NCBI GenBank assembly: GCA_914767715.1
Contig: OU612074.1
Coordinates: 2,371,501 to 2,435,500 of the forward strand
Direction of reading: 5' to 3'
Length of the DNA: 64,000 nt
From: Membranipora membranacea
Taxonomy: Eukaryota; Bryozoa; Gymnolaemata; Cheilostomatida; Membraniporidae
The notes under the pieces are model-generated. The model saw only the letters and a program-made list of their open reading frames with translations. It did not search any database and was not told the DNA's origin. Shown here in pieces: positions 1 to 12,343 of this stretch. The position numbers and the translations under genes are program-made. How positions within the stretch are numbered: position 1 is the first letter of the stretch; each line of letters starts with the position of its first letter.

Positions 1-366
1 AGAACTTTGGCTAAGGCTCAGTCTACACAGTGCTCCTGTCCTAGGGATATACTATCAGCATATAAGCTTTACATGATTATCTAACACTCTCAATTGCATA
101 GTCAGTGACATGATTCTATGTGATAACAATTGTGAATATAGATCAACTCTTGCAGCACTTACTATGTTACTACATACATAAGCAACCTGTCCTCCATCTC
201 AGTTTTGGCCCCCATCCAAAGAATCATATGCAATATATCTCATTGCTCCTCCTGCAACAGATCCTTGCTAAGCAACGGGCCGTCAACGTACCAGGACATG
301 AGGGTGAACGAGTGAGTTATTTAATGTTCCAGGTTTAGTACTTTTCATTTGCTTAATTTTTTCCAG

Positions 367-3300
367 CTAAAGAAGAATCAGCAGACAATAGTGGATACGC
401 TGACAGCTAAGAACATATCATTTGAGGCAATAGACATATCATCGCCTGAGAATGAGGAACAGAAGATGTTTATGAGAGAGAAAGCCAAACCCAAAGATGG
501 ACAGGTTAACCCAATGCCTCCTCAAATCTTCTCGGACGATGAATACCTCGGGGTAAGATTTTGTCAAATTCTCTTGCATTTGTAGTGGACTCTGACTGGA
601 CGCATAGGTGACTAGTGAACATTGCTCTCTCATCGGAATCCTTCCCTCATGTCATAGGTTTGCTGAGATTTTGAGGCTGAAGACATGGTTTTGTTCGACA
701 GGCCGACAGTTACAGGCACAAGTCGGGTTCCTTACACATAAGATAATTTCCTGCGATATTTTTGAAGACATGCAGTGTGTGCATGTGTTATTTGATCGAT
801 GTTACCAACTTGATTGAAGCTTCAGCATTTACCACAAGACATAACATATGGGTACCCAGCACATATGGCTAATAATGTTGTTCAAATCAAACTCCCACAA
901 TGTTTTGTCATGGCAGCAAATTGAAACTGCTAAGTTGCCCCAATAATTGTTGATTCGTAATGCGTGCAATTGAATGGAGCAGCCACAACCTGCGTAATCA
1001 TGTGTCATTTTCTAAGTGAAGTGTGATTTAGGAGTGCCTTGTCATGTATTCAGCACAAGACCGACATGGCCTTCCTTACTGCAATGTTGCCAATTTCAAT
1101 AAAGTGACAATCCAGTTGGAGTTGATTAAGGAATCATTCCCCTTTGCTAGAAAGGTCACAATAATATATGCCCAGTCAGAGAGGGTGTGACAAAACTGAA
1201 TAAATCTTGTGATAGATAATTATACTCCATGCGATGGATATCGGGGAGCAATAAAGCTGAAAGCTGATTTAGTGAGCCATCGATTTCGCTATCTTGGCTA
1301 TTGATAATTACATGATTGTCGATTGTTCAAGATGTGTCACCCTTATACAATAATATCAATATGAGTATCATTGCTAGGGCATAACCTTCATGTTGATTGT
1401 TATAGTACCACTCAAGTTTGAAGTAGAAGATATGAAACACATAGAATGTATTTGAAAGGTCACTCACTATGCTAGAACACTGTCATTTAGTCAAAATGAG
1501 TCAAAATGAGTCTAATGATTATGTTCTGTGTTGATGCTAGTAGCTACAATCTTATTCCGAATATGAAATGCTACTATCATCCACCCAGCGATGTTCGAGT
1601 AGACCTTCTTCCGGAATATCATACTTTATAGGCGATGGAGTTTTTTGGGGTAAGTGAAATCAAAAGAGTATAAATAATGCATATGACTTTACTCACAATA
1701 AATGTTATTCTGTTTTTCTGTTGACAGGACTACGATGCCTTCTATGAAGCCACTGAGGACAATAATCTAGATGTATTCTTCAAGCTAGCTGCTCCAACTG
1801 AGAAATCTGAAGCAAGCGTCAATGTATCGGTATGTTCTTCATTTCTGTGTATCAGAATACTTTATCTTATATATATAAGGTTAATTGTTCATATAAAATA
1901 AACCCTATTTGTAGGAGGGAAATTTGGCCATTTCACACAAACATGAAAGAATTAAACCCTAGCTAACATTTACTCACGTCACTTCATATACATTATATTC
2001 ACTCATCTATGCTAGATACCATAGCTGTGGCAACTCGAGAAAAATCGGGGCAACTCAACTCGGCCACACTGCCAACTCAACTCAAATCAAATCAGCCCAT
2101 TTATTTCAGATAGCAACTCAAATCAAACTCAAATCAACAGGACCGCAACTCAAATCACGAATCATACGATTCCGAGTTGCAACTCTTGATCAACTCATTT
2201 AAGTTAAAGTGAGGTGTTAGCTAGCACAGCAGCAGCATGGCAGGAGGAGCTGCTGTGGTAAACAGACAAACAAACTGAGTGTATTTCATCTGGTGTGGCA
2301 GCATACTTGTTATGCTATGAACAATACCTGTTGTTTGTGTTTTTATTTGGGCATTGGTCAGTAAGGAATTGGCAATTTGAGTTGGTTGAATTTGCTAAAT
2401 TGAAACATTCATACCCACTACCCAGTCTCTGTGTTGCTGTTCGCCATTATCTTTTCATCATGTGGTCACTTAGTACAGTACCTATTTATGATGTCGTGAA
2501 CTTAAAAATATATTGGGGCCACACAATCTGTTCATACTAATATGGTAATAAATTTAGGCTATGGTTTAGGATCCTGGCCTCATATAATAGAATGAGTTGT
2601 TTATAGAGTCGAATCACAAACACAAACCACAACTCAATTCAACTCGAATCACAGGCAACCACAAATCAATTCAAACTCAACTCAGCTGGTGCCAAACTGA
2701 GGTCAATTCAACTCTAACTCAACTCAGATTCGAATCAAGATTCGAATCTGAGCTGAGTTGGCACAGCTATGCTAGATACGCTTAGTTGCTACTTTCAACG
2801 TGTAAAGTTGACCAAAGTATGAAAAATTAGACCTGTAACTCAGATGTACTCTGATATACACTTTATACTGATGGACATCCAAAATATGGGTACAGGCACA
2901 ATATCCAGGCCATCCAAATCTAGGAAATACTTCATTGAGTCGGGAGTTGTCCGCTTAACATCAAGGAGCAGACAATCTGGCAAATTTGAATTGTGAATAA
3001 TTCTTATTTTCACCATGTCAACTCTATGACCCCTTTATCCTCCTTATGTCCTTTGTGGACTGGCAATCAAAATGTGTGGCATATTTTGTTTTGAATGTAA
3101 GCCATTTATAATGATCATAGTTCATGTTGTGCGACTCACATTTTAAGCAGACTACTATAATTGTCGTAACCAGTCCATGCTAGCCATCTTTGCATGAACC
3201 TTTATGCGAAAAGTACCTTCCATACTGAGATTTGTAATTTTTGTTTTTTGCTTGTAGCAGTAACTGAAGAGTGACCCCATCCCCTCAATGTGCGTTATTG

Positions 3301-5688
3301 GATCTGTATCTGAGGCTATCTATCCTAGCATCCCCTTACCGGAGTTTCTACAATGCTTCCCTTGTAATTTTATGTTATTCAGTATTTGCTCTGGTTTTCC
3401 ACCTGTCCGATATATAACCTTTATTTCTTCGGGTCTATAGGTGTACAAGAATTTGCTCATTTTGTGGACATTTGCATAAAAAAATGTTTTATTCTTCTAC
3501 TGTTATTATTGATCAATGTTTATGGCATGTCAAGGTTTGAACAACCAGTCTAAGGGGATACTGCAATCTAGTAGCTAGCTTGAATAGTGGTCCAATTGTC
3601 CAGTCTTTCCTAAAGCTTTCCCTGTGAGACCACATATTTTCCAGGGTGAATGTGAATAAGCAATGATTTAAACTGACCAATTTGTTTTTTGTCTATGATT
3701 CCTGTCTGCTGCTGACCCTCGGATGAGTTAGTAGAACATTAGCTATCCTAGACTCAGCAGCGGCCAACAGATTCCCAGTTAAATGAAATTCCCACAATAG
3801 TGATCTTCCATGTCTTTTTTTCTCCGCAATCAGAATAATCAAAATACTCCTTTATTTAAGTAGCAGGTTTTTGTATCATAATTTGGCTCAAGTTTATTCA
3901 TCGATATTGAATAAAGCTAGCTATCTGTTGAAAGCAAATCTGCACTCTACATATTTCCTCACCCATGTTTGTCCTGATTTAGCTGAGCTACATGCAGCCA
4001 TATTATCAGTGATCTATGTTTCGGGTTTATCCAGATAAATTAATGTGATCAATGACTGAGCTGCTTTCTGATACAAAATCCTGCTTCTGCAATCATGTTA
4101 AAAATTTTCTAAGATGTATCATTATTTGATATTATATACTGAGCATTTTGATATCTCTGTGACTTTAGCTAGTATTACATGTTTTGTATTATCATCGCTA
4201 TGATAACTTATCTAGTCAATAAAAGGATATTTTTCGCGCAATTGTACAAGTTTTCTACCCTCCTCTCCCTTTACTAGTCCGGGTCTTGCTTTTATATGGA
4301 AAACTTCCACTAAGCGAATATTGAACATGGAAGGAAATGTGTCACAAAGCATAACTATCAAAGCTCCGACCCATGCAAATTGTTGATCACTGTGATGCTT
4401 TGCATAGCTGTTAAAATGTGGACTCAGTTTTGGCACCGTATGTGACCTGTTGCCTATGACCCCCTCACCTATACCAAGTGTGACCCAGTTTGCCTTTATT
4501 TGTAATCACTTCCCCCCCCCCCCCCCAACTGATAGGCCTGAGGCTTGTCAGTGGAAGGGGGGCAAACCGGTTCAAACTAGATCTACCCTTCACTTTTCCT
4601 GCCATAAACGATCGATCTTCACGCATTATACTGAGTGGAGGCAAGTCAATTACCAGGAATTTATTTCAAGACAGAAAAATTGAGATACCACTAACCTGTT
4701 CGCGGTTACCCTGATTACTCCTCAGAACTCATCAGCTTTGCAATAGTGATGCATACTGGTTTTATCAAATATCTATTGAAATGAACTGGTGATTTTATAG
4801 TCAAGTCCTCCAAACACGAAACATTGTCATTTTTTTCCTCTTCTTTCCCCCCTCCAGCTTTTGCCGTAATATCATAGGCACATTATTGAAAACATCCATC
4901 AAGGTCCAGGATGATGCCTTCCAAATAAATGAGTGTATATGTAGTATAACACTGACATGATTGTTAAGTGATCTCTCAAATAGAGAGGGTGTAGGTTTAT
5001 AATATGAAGCGATGCAGGTTCTTGTATTTTGATGTCTGACTTGAATGCAAAGCACAATCCAATCACTTCCCACCACTTTGGCTCAAACTCTTGTCGGTGG
5101 AAATATGTATGTATGTATGTATGTTTATATTTGGACTCAATCTCTGAGAAATAAAACTGTCTCTGTAGGGTGCTCTGTAAAAATTATTAAAACTGTCGAT
5201 TCTGTAAAAATAAATAAAATGATAAGACCATAAAAAAATACTATTACTTTTGGAAGACACTATTTAGGTATTTGATACATTCTGCTCTAAAACATTTGGC
5301 ACGGATCTGCACGCGGAACTTGACTGATTGATATCTGCCTGACGGCAGCTGGTTAAGACGGACATCAGTATATTCACACATTCAAACAATCATTTTGCTT
5401 TACACCCAATGTATTGGCTCTGATTGGTGGGTACTCTGCTTGTGCGATAGGCTCACCAACACTTACTAACTCCTTGGTCTCACCATCATGCTTGTGTGCT
5501 ATGTCAGCTTCTCAGGAATAATAATGAATTGTTACATCAATCAGATTTTGTAAAGAAACACAGACAAAAAATGAATAGAAAACAGTCGGCAGGTTTTTAT
5601 TCTTATATAACCTCTCATGTTATAGAAACCGGAAGCCGAACTTCCTGCAGAACCACAAGAAGAAGAGGCAGAGCACAACGAAGAATAA
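367..5688 (+). CDS. SH3BGRL: SH3BGRL-like glutaredoxin-fold protein, 5' exon missing from window
   Basis: Exons 367-552, 1728-1829 and 5626-5688 join in phase 0 and end at TAA, giving 116 residues after the missing first exon. The first exon begins LKKNQQTIVDTL, the place where family members continue after their short first exon (IKKKQQ in human SH3BGRL, from memory). The family hallmark PPQIF is present as PMPPQIFSDDEYLGDYDAF, followed by a FYEATEDNN helix and a short acidic Glu-rich tail (EPQEEEAEHNEE). The family is a small thioredoxin/glutaredoxin-fold group without the redox CxxC, thought to act as cytosolic adaptors. Splice sites are GT-AG (gtaaga, gtatgt; ttccag, ttgacag, ttatag). I found no first exon with a start codon between 1 and 366, so it probably lies to the left. 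The 3.8 kb last intron holds two mobile elements. The stop codon overlaps the first part of an AATAAA-rich 3' end. Confidence 0.85.
2020..2771. mobile_element. Non-autonomous hAT-like element (752 bp) with 17-bp TIRs
   Basis: The left end is CATAGCTGTGGCAACTC and the right end is its reverse complement with one mismatch (GAGTTGGCACAGCTATG). Both sides are flanked by the identical 8-bp direct repeat CTAGATAC (2012-2019 and 2772-2779), which fits the hAT target-site pattern nTnnnnAn. The inner flanks are full of CAACTCAAATCAA-type short repeats. No transposase ORF is present. It lies in the last intron of the SH3BGRL-like gene. Confidence 0.75.
4478..4578. repeat. Short palindromic repeat, copy 1, with poly-C core
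   Basis: The left arm CCCAGTTTGCC and the right arm GGCAAACCGG are imperfect inverted repeats around a C tract at about 4504-4517. The internal word CAGTGGAAG and the preceding TTGCCT...CTATACC words recur in the copy at 10060-10170, so this is a dispersed family. It lies in the last intron of the SH3BGRL-like gene. Confidence 0.5.
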
Positions 5689-6168
5689 AAAAATATAATC
5701 TCTATTAAATGATTCTTACTATTATCGTTGAGTTCTGCTGGCGTCTTTCCCAACGTACATGCACTAACCAGATCAAGGAAATATCATACCATGTCTTGCA
5801 TATCATAAATACTGATATAAAAGTCCCCCCTCTAGTATTACATATACTTTGAGCAATCATTTGACTGTCTATGCATCACTGTTGTATTTTGTTTGTGTCA
5901 GAATATATTTTGGCTTTGTGCAGTTTTATTATGTAGATAATACACCCCATAGAAAAGTTCGAAAGATATATTCCTGTAAACTATGATAACCTGAACATGA
6001 GATTATTCGGTGTATTTGTTTGTTTTCATATCTAAGTTGGAGTTGTTCGTTTCCGAAAAACAGCAACTTCAAGTTCTCATCTACACAGTTGTGAGTTTCT
6101 GTATTAATGTGCTGCGATGTGAATAACAGTTTTACTCAGAATGCTTGAAGAACGTCCAAACCTTAACA

Positions 6169-7628
6169 TCAGCGGTTAGCTGTTGCTTCCTCATAAGACG
6201 GAGGTAGTCCGTAGGTGGCGCCGTACTGTGTCGTCTCAGTAAAGCCAGTCGCAGGGTTTACACTATTTGGCTGCCTTGGATAAGCTGAAGCAGGTAGATC
6301 AGTCCTCGTATTTAGTCCTGGAGGTGCAGCGCTCCTCAACGGAGCCATGGGAATGTCTCTCTGTTCATTTCTAATTTGTCTCTTACATACAAAGAATTGG
6401 ATGGCAATAATAATCAGCGTCATCCCCAGAGATACAGGTAACCCAATCCTGTAGGAAAAAAATGTTTGTTTTGAGTTTAATGAAAGAATTAGTTCTGTTC
6501 TTGCAGCCAAACACGAATGGCAATCAAACACTAATTAGTGTTTACTAATGGTAGTCAAACGCTAATACTGTCCAAACACTAAATGTTGTCAGGATGATCT
6601 TAGTCCCCTTATGTCTTTGCATGCTCAGTTGATAGGAGAACCAGCCTTCTGGGTTCAGCGACTTGATTTGGAATCTAAATAGAACTTTTGGTCAATGTTG
6701 TGTTCTGATTGGCAAGCTAAGGGGACATGATTACTGCAAACAATATTCCAGTCCTAACCGTCTAAATCTTCTTAACATGGATAGTTATGATGAAATACTC
6801 AATGTTAAAAATATATGCCTACACGCCTGGCAAAATCACCAGGGCAAAAATATGCTGATACATAAAGTTGCAATTATAACCGAACTTAGGTGGCTTTAAT
6901 CTAGAATAGTTTAAAAAATGTCAGTCACAGTTCTACAAGGCCGTGTTTGGAATGGTTTTAAAGATCTTGGTGTAAAGTCTCAAAATTGGGATCATAGTGG
7001 ATCATAGTGATTTATTGCCTCCACTTGACCACTACGATCCTCTATGATCCTCAAGCAAAAGAGATCAGTATACATACCACCTGATCCAGTGATATTTATA
7101 GCTTTCCTCCTTCTCCTCAAACTGGACAGTATCAGCAGTGCTGCTTGTGAAGTCATATGTTGTATTGATATGTATTAATTGTGCTTTATCTGACATTTCA
7201 ACAGGTTTGAGAGCTCTTCTGTATCTTACTTACTCTATGATTGAAGCTTCTAATTCATCAGTATCCTTTTTGGTGAAGAAGTCACATGTAAGACATGACT
7301 ATCACTATATGTCTTACTAGAACTTTTATTCTTCTCCTCTAAAATCTAGTGTTGAACGATTTAGTTGACCTACTGTGTTGCCAATGTCTCAACTATGATC
7401 ACAGTCGCCCAGATTTAATTGGTTCTGGATAGTGGTAACTAACAGAGTATGTAGAAAAGCGTTTCTCCAAACTTCTAGATCAATTTTTTTCACATCTGTC
7501 TGTTCTTCAAAGCAGATCTTTAACACAGCGCTCGCGGTTGTGGTATACGGCAGGGACACAGTGCCGTATAGTGTTAGTGATAACGTATTGGTATTGTTGA
7601 GGATTGTCTGTTTATTTACCAGTTCTGT
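6169..7628 (-). CDS. Single-pass membrane protein with PPSY tail (paralogue A), 5' end unresolved
   Basis: Three exons read on the minus strand: about 7628-7403, 7189-7081 and 6448-6169 (TGA at 6171-6169). Phases agree: GAC T joins AT, and AG joins G. The predicted order is an extracellular part with N-glycosylation sequons (NNTN, NTTY) that might be SEA-like, then the juxtamembrane stretch YKYHWIR, one hydrophobic helix (IGLPVSLGMTLIIIAIQFFV), a basic stop-transfer KRQIR, and a Pro-rich tail ending PPSYEEATANR. The PPSY motif is of the kind that binds WW domains of NEDD4-family ligases. A signal-peptide exon further upstream (above 7.63 kb) was not identified. The family is uncertain; it resembles Shisa/VOPP1/WBP1-type proteins only in architecture. 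The last two exons are well supported, the first less so. Confidence 0.6.
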
Positions 7629-7639
7629 TTTTTTCAAAA

Positions 7640-9052
7640 TAGGAATCGAAACAATGAAGGTAAAAATATAAACAGAAATTTAGTTGGGGATGAAGAATTA
7701 TGATTTTGATTTGAACTACCTCTTCATGAACATAAAGATTGTCAGTTAATAAATGATAAAAATACAAATCATACCCTGATTAAAATGCTATCGGGATAAC
7801 TGTAATTTATTGTAATATAATATAATAATAACATAATATAATATAATGTAATATTGTCAATAAACTGAACCCAGCTCATATATACTGGAAAGGAAAACAG
7901 TTCGAACTCAAATTCACTGTCATCCATAATACGAGTTGCCTGCCATCTCAAACGAGGGAGACAACTCTTCAGGCTAACCAATTGCGATTATATTAAAACT
8001 CAATGTAAAAAGACATTCAAATGGTAAATATGTCATCGGGTTCAAATTTCCTAAGTGATCAAAGCATCAAAGAGTGGGTGCGTGTCAGGTCTGAATTGTC
8101 ATCCGCTGGTATCTCATGTTGTACTAACTTCTTAATGTCTCTATGCAGCGAACACTTTTTAAAAATTTCAACCGATAATGCCCATCCGCTGAACAATAGA
8201 ATTAGACCTAACACTCAAAGAAAATCCGCCCGCAAAGCAGTAATCGACAAATACCGACCCAGCAAATGCCGCACTGCAAAACGGCAGAACAGCTTTTTTG
8301 AATTCTATATGAGATTTTTCAACTAGTGCATTATTTTTTCCATCAATTTTTGTGTAAACATTTCAATTTTGTCAACCTTTCTAGGAGTGATACTGGAAAT
8401 GTCTAAATAAACAAACATCACATCGATATCTCGGCTCATTTACTCGTGACTGTCTTTGTATGATAAGAACTCTCAAGTAAATGCTGCCACTAGATCGCTT
8501 GTCCTAATGGAAAGAACCCCCTGGTCCAATGTGCCTTGATGTGCCTGGTTCCTATTTCAGTTTGGTAGTATTAGAGGGTGGTGTTGGTATTACACCCCAT
8601 CCACTGAATAAGATAATGATATCGTCTTTGATCAGTAATATAAACATTTAATTGCATAATGAATCGCAATGCCATTCATAAATATTTTATACTAATATGG
8701 TAAAATAAATATCGCAGGAGAGACGATCGCTTAGGTTGATCAGAGAAATAGATTGTGCAATTTACTGTACTCAATGGATAGGTTTTAAAAAAATAAATAT
8801 ATCAATATGATATGCTTGAAAAAAGGAGAGAGGAAAAATAGAAATGCCAACGCCAAGTCAAACACGGGCACAGTATGTTCTCTTTTCATATTTAGTCTAG
8901 AGTATACACATATCAATCATTTGAGCGTTTCAATGAGATACTTGGTATTTCCAAAAAGAAAGGATTTAATATTCCAATACTGACTTTAAAAGTGGCAGCA
9001 GCCACAAAAATGATCATCTTTGAGAGATTCAACAGAAGCAGCTTTGCAAAAT
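7640..9052. other. Intergenic stretch without a supported gene
   Basis: AT-rich sequence with TAATA/ATATAA simple repeats near 7810-7850. An open frame at 8021-8326 (plus strand, 101 codons) has no recognisable motif and no splice partner. The first exon of the minus-strand gene to the left may lie here, but I could not identify it. Confidence 0.4.
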
Positions 9053-11215
9053 CTATCCAACATTTGGCTTCGGTTGCTTGATTACATCATCATATGCGGG
9101 CGGTAGCGTGGCGTCCCTAACAGTACCAGGTTCCTGAGGCTCAGCAGGAGCATAAGGACCATTGTTGATATTATTATTCAACGCAGTGTCATAAGAAGGA
9201 CAATGCATAGCTGGAGGACCCGGGACAACATACGCAGGGGGATAGGCCTGACGTGGGTAAGCGAAGGACGGTAAGTCAGCCGTGTAATGCGCTGAGGGTG
9301 GTAAGTTTACTCCTGTAGTACCGCTGTACCCTACAGAGGCTATGATGGCCTGCTGGTGATTCCTGCGATGCTCCATCATCTGCTGTCTCATTTTGTATCT
9401 CCTGTACCAACAGGCGATGGCTAGAGCCATGAAGAGCAAGAAAAAAACGGGAGTTATCACCCTACAATGATATCATAAAATACATTACCATGATTATCAT
9501 GCGGTTGCACTACTTTGTGGCCACCTACTATTGATCCAAAAAAATACTTCATAGTTTGGCTGTTCACGATTTCTTTATAAAGGATGTAGGGCTAGAGAAC
9601 CGTATATATCAGTACTCTACTGAGAAGATGTGGTCATATAATAAGAAGTGAATGTACAGGGATAAGTTTTCAATTTCAGGGACACAAAAATGTAACTGAT
9701 GCCGGCTAATAGGTTTCTGAGGCAAGTTGATTTAAACATCACATTTGAGCGGTCAAATGAAATACTCTGGTTTTTCCGGATAAGTTTGGATCATGAAATT
9801 GAAGAAAATGTAGGGTGCTTCATTCCAAGCAAACAGTAATAAGCTCTTATTTCAAGAAGCGCACCATTATTTGATTGATCATGAGCTTAGACTTCAGAAG
9901 ACTGTTCACAAACATTGTCGAATTTCTCATTTTATACCCGTAGAAGCTAACAACAATCTCGTCAGTTTATATTGTTGCAACAAGCCTTCTGGTCGTGGTA
10001 CTTAGATTAGACTCCCCAGACTCTTTGCCTCCAGCCTATACCTTATAATACTTCCCTCAGCCCAAGTTTGATTCAGTTTGCCTGCATTTGGAATTGCAGG
10101 GGATCAATTCCTAGTGATCAGTGGAAGAGAGCAAAGCCGAATGCAGGTAAACTGGGTGAAACCTAATCCACTCTACCCTGTATATAACTTACCAGTGTAG
10201 GAAGTATATGTCTCCTGGATCATCGTTTGGATAATCGTCATCGTTTCGGTATGTTGCTGATGGGCGCCATGATGAAGTTTGATATCTGGTCACGGAATGA
10301 GTCGTCCTGTCCATATTGTACGCCGATCCAAGACAAAGCTTGATTCCTGAAAAGAGGATGATCAAATTGTTTTCTTAGCAAAGAGAAATCATACCTTCTG
10401 AGTCACTGCTGAGTTACTGAAAAATCAACTGAGCTGTTTTGTTGTGGGAGGCTGAGCGCTGTATCAGAATCTTCAAAGAGTTCTCAAGCCCTGCCCAGGT
10501 TCGCTGTTAATGGCATTCTATTCTCAATCACCATTGGTTGGGTGGTGGCTGGTGGGCGGTAATGGAATATCATAAACACCGATACGGGCAGAGTTTGAGC
10601 ACTAAAACTATCAAAACTTAAATAATGCTAAACAGAAAAGCTCCCACTTTCAATATGCAGTATATTATGATTATTGCTGTCACCCAATAAACATAAGGCT
10701 ATCAGCGCTGCAGATCTCAAGGGATTTGGTAACTGGTTATATTGACTTTATAATACATACGATAGTAAAAAGGAGTCAGCGTCATACACAACGTGATCAG
10801 CGTGGTACGAACAGAAAAAAGCACATTCAACAGATATGTGGTTTATCATAAGGAGTTCTTGGGAAACAACATAAATACTGTTCTGAAAAGGCCCTTGATG
10901 CAACAGCTCCCTGATTGGATTTTGAGACCCCTTTCGTACCCCGCTCCTCATATGAACTGCAGCTTGGTCAATAAACAGTGGAGATACCCGCACTATCTCA
11001 TGAAGGGAGGAAAGCCTGGTGCTGTGCTCAGAGTCAGTCAGGCTTGTTCAGAGAGAACAAACTTGGTGGACTGATCAATACAACACCTCGCAAGAAGAGA
11101 TTTCAAACAACAGGCTGACAGTCCGGTATATGATAACCTTTGCCTTTTTATTCTCTTACCTTTCTCTGTCGATACTCGATGACAGTCTAAGTTTAAATCG
11201 GTGTAGAAGCTGAAT
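9053..11215 (-). CDS. Single-pass membrane protein with PPAY tail (paralogue B), first exon unresolved
   Basis: Exons on the minus strand: 11215-11160 (tentative), 10346-10193 and 9461-9053 (TAG). The last junction splits a Trp codon (TG|G), giving DIYFLHW then VITPVFFLLFMALAIACW, a single transmembrane helix followed by the basic YRRYKMRQQ. The ectodomain is short and polar with acidic repeats (YRNDDDYPNDDPGD). The cytoplasmic tail is rich in Pro, Tyr and Ala with PPAYVV and PPAYDDV, the second a good WW-domain ligand. The tentative upstream exon joins in phase (G|GA) and adds two Cys-containing segments. No signal peptide was found, so the model lacks its start. The intron before the membrane helix sits at the same place and phase as in paralogues A and C. 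Function is unknown; recruitment of ubiquitin ligases to membranes is an inference from the PY motifs. Confidence 0.65.
10060..10170. repeat. Short palindromic repeat, copy 2
   Basis: CAGTTTGCCTGCATTTGG on the left and CCGAATGCAGGTAAACTGGG on the right are inverted arms around about 50 bp. It shares the CTATACC, CAGTTTGCC and CAGTGGAAG words with the copy at 4478-4578. It lies in the intron just upstream of the last exon of paralogue B. Confidence 0.5.
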
Positions 11216-12343
11216 CTGTTAGAATATTAGGTCAAACTTTTCCATGATGACATACAATCTAGTCAATCGATTCAGTTCTCAATAACTAAACTCTCGTGTA
11301 TTGTATTATTGTTAGAACTAACTGATCCGCACTGCTTATTCAAGTTAAGCTGTGGGCATTCGGCATTATATTCATAATAAATTGATTTTGTATTGTATAA
11401 GCTGTTATTAGTTATATACATTGAATTCCATATCTGGAATAGCATCATTAGCTTTCTTTTGCAAAACAAAGGGCTTGCAAAAATAGCCAGTCCCTAGTAG
11501 GGATCTAGAAATGCCCAAATCATCGACACTGTAGGGGTATAATTACTGTTTGCAATTTTGTAAACAAGACAATTTCTCAGACTAATTATTCATGCTACTA
11601 GGGACAGCCAATCAGATAACAGTCAGATGGGTCTCTGTGTTTAGCGTCCTAACTGTATAACGCTATGATACTATTTCCATTCTAGGAGAAGAATTTAATT
11701 CAGTGGTTATATATTATTACCTGCCTTCTCAATGTAAGACAGCGCACATACATAGGTATTAATAAAGGCCATTCTACAGGATAGATATCATGGGGCCGAT
11801 GATTTGCGTGAACTAAAAATACATGTGTGGAAACACTTGTAGGTTCAAAATTGTCAGAATGTCTGTTAATATGTAGTATAAAGTATTCAGTTCTTGCCGA
11901 AAAAGCACGGCTACAGGTAACGGTGAACATAGATAGTAAATGAGGTTTTTTCTGGATTGTACTGTAGTATGAGTACAATGACTGTACAGTTTTTCATGTT
12001 TTGTTTCTTGTCGTTAGCTTTCTATTTTAATCAATACTGAATTGAAACAGCCTGGCAGTGAAATATAACTATTGACTTCATAATAATAAAGGCTGACAGT
12101 ATAGCATATCAGAGTTGAGTTGAATAAAGATTATATCACAAAATAGAACTCTGTTGACTTAGACTAAGATCTTAACCTGATAAATTCCTATCATATTAAG
12201 GCTTTCCCCACAAAAGCTTCATATATTGTTTTTTTATATAAGCTGGTTTCTGAGGCTAACATTTAGTAGACCTTAGTTCGTTCGTTCGAGTGAAGCAGTC
12301 TTTAGTTTATGAGCACAGAAGTGCTATTGATATTGGATACAAG
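11216..12343. other. Divergent intergenic region between paralogues B (-) and C (+)
   Basis: No supported gene. It must contain the promoter of paralogue C, which starts at 12344, and probably the missing first exon and promoter of B. I see no distinct TATA or repeat signal. Confidence 0.4.

Noticed and set aside
8021-8326. A 101-codon open frame on the plus strand
   Set aside because: No family motif, no splice partner, lies between two minus-strand genes; could be decayed mobile DNA but I cannot support a gene.
10748-10993. Minus-strand frame as an exon of paralogue B
   Set aside because: No splice sites in phase with the exon at 10193-10346, and the sequence has no membrane or signal features.
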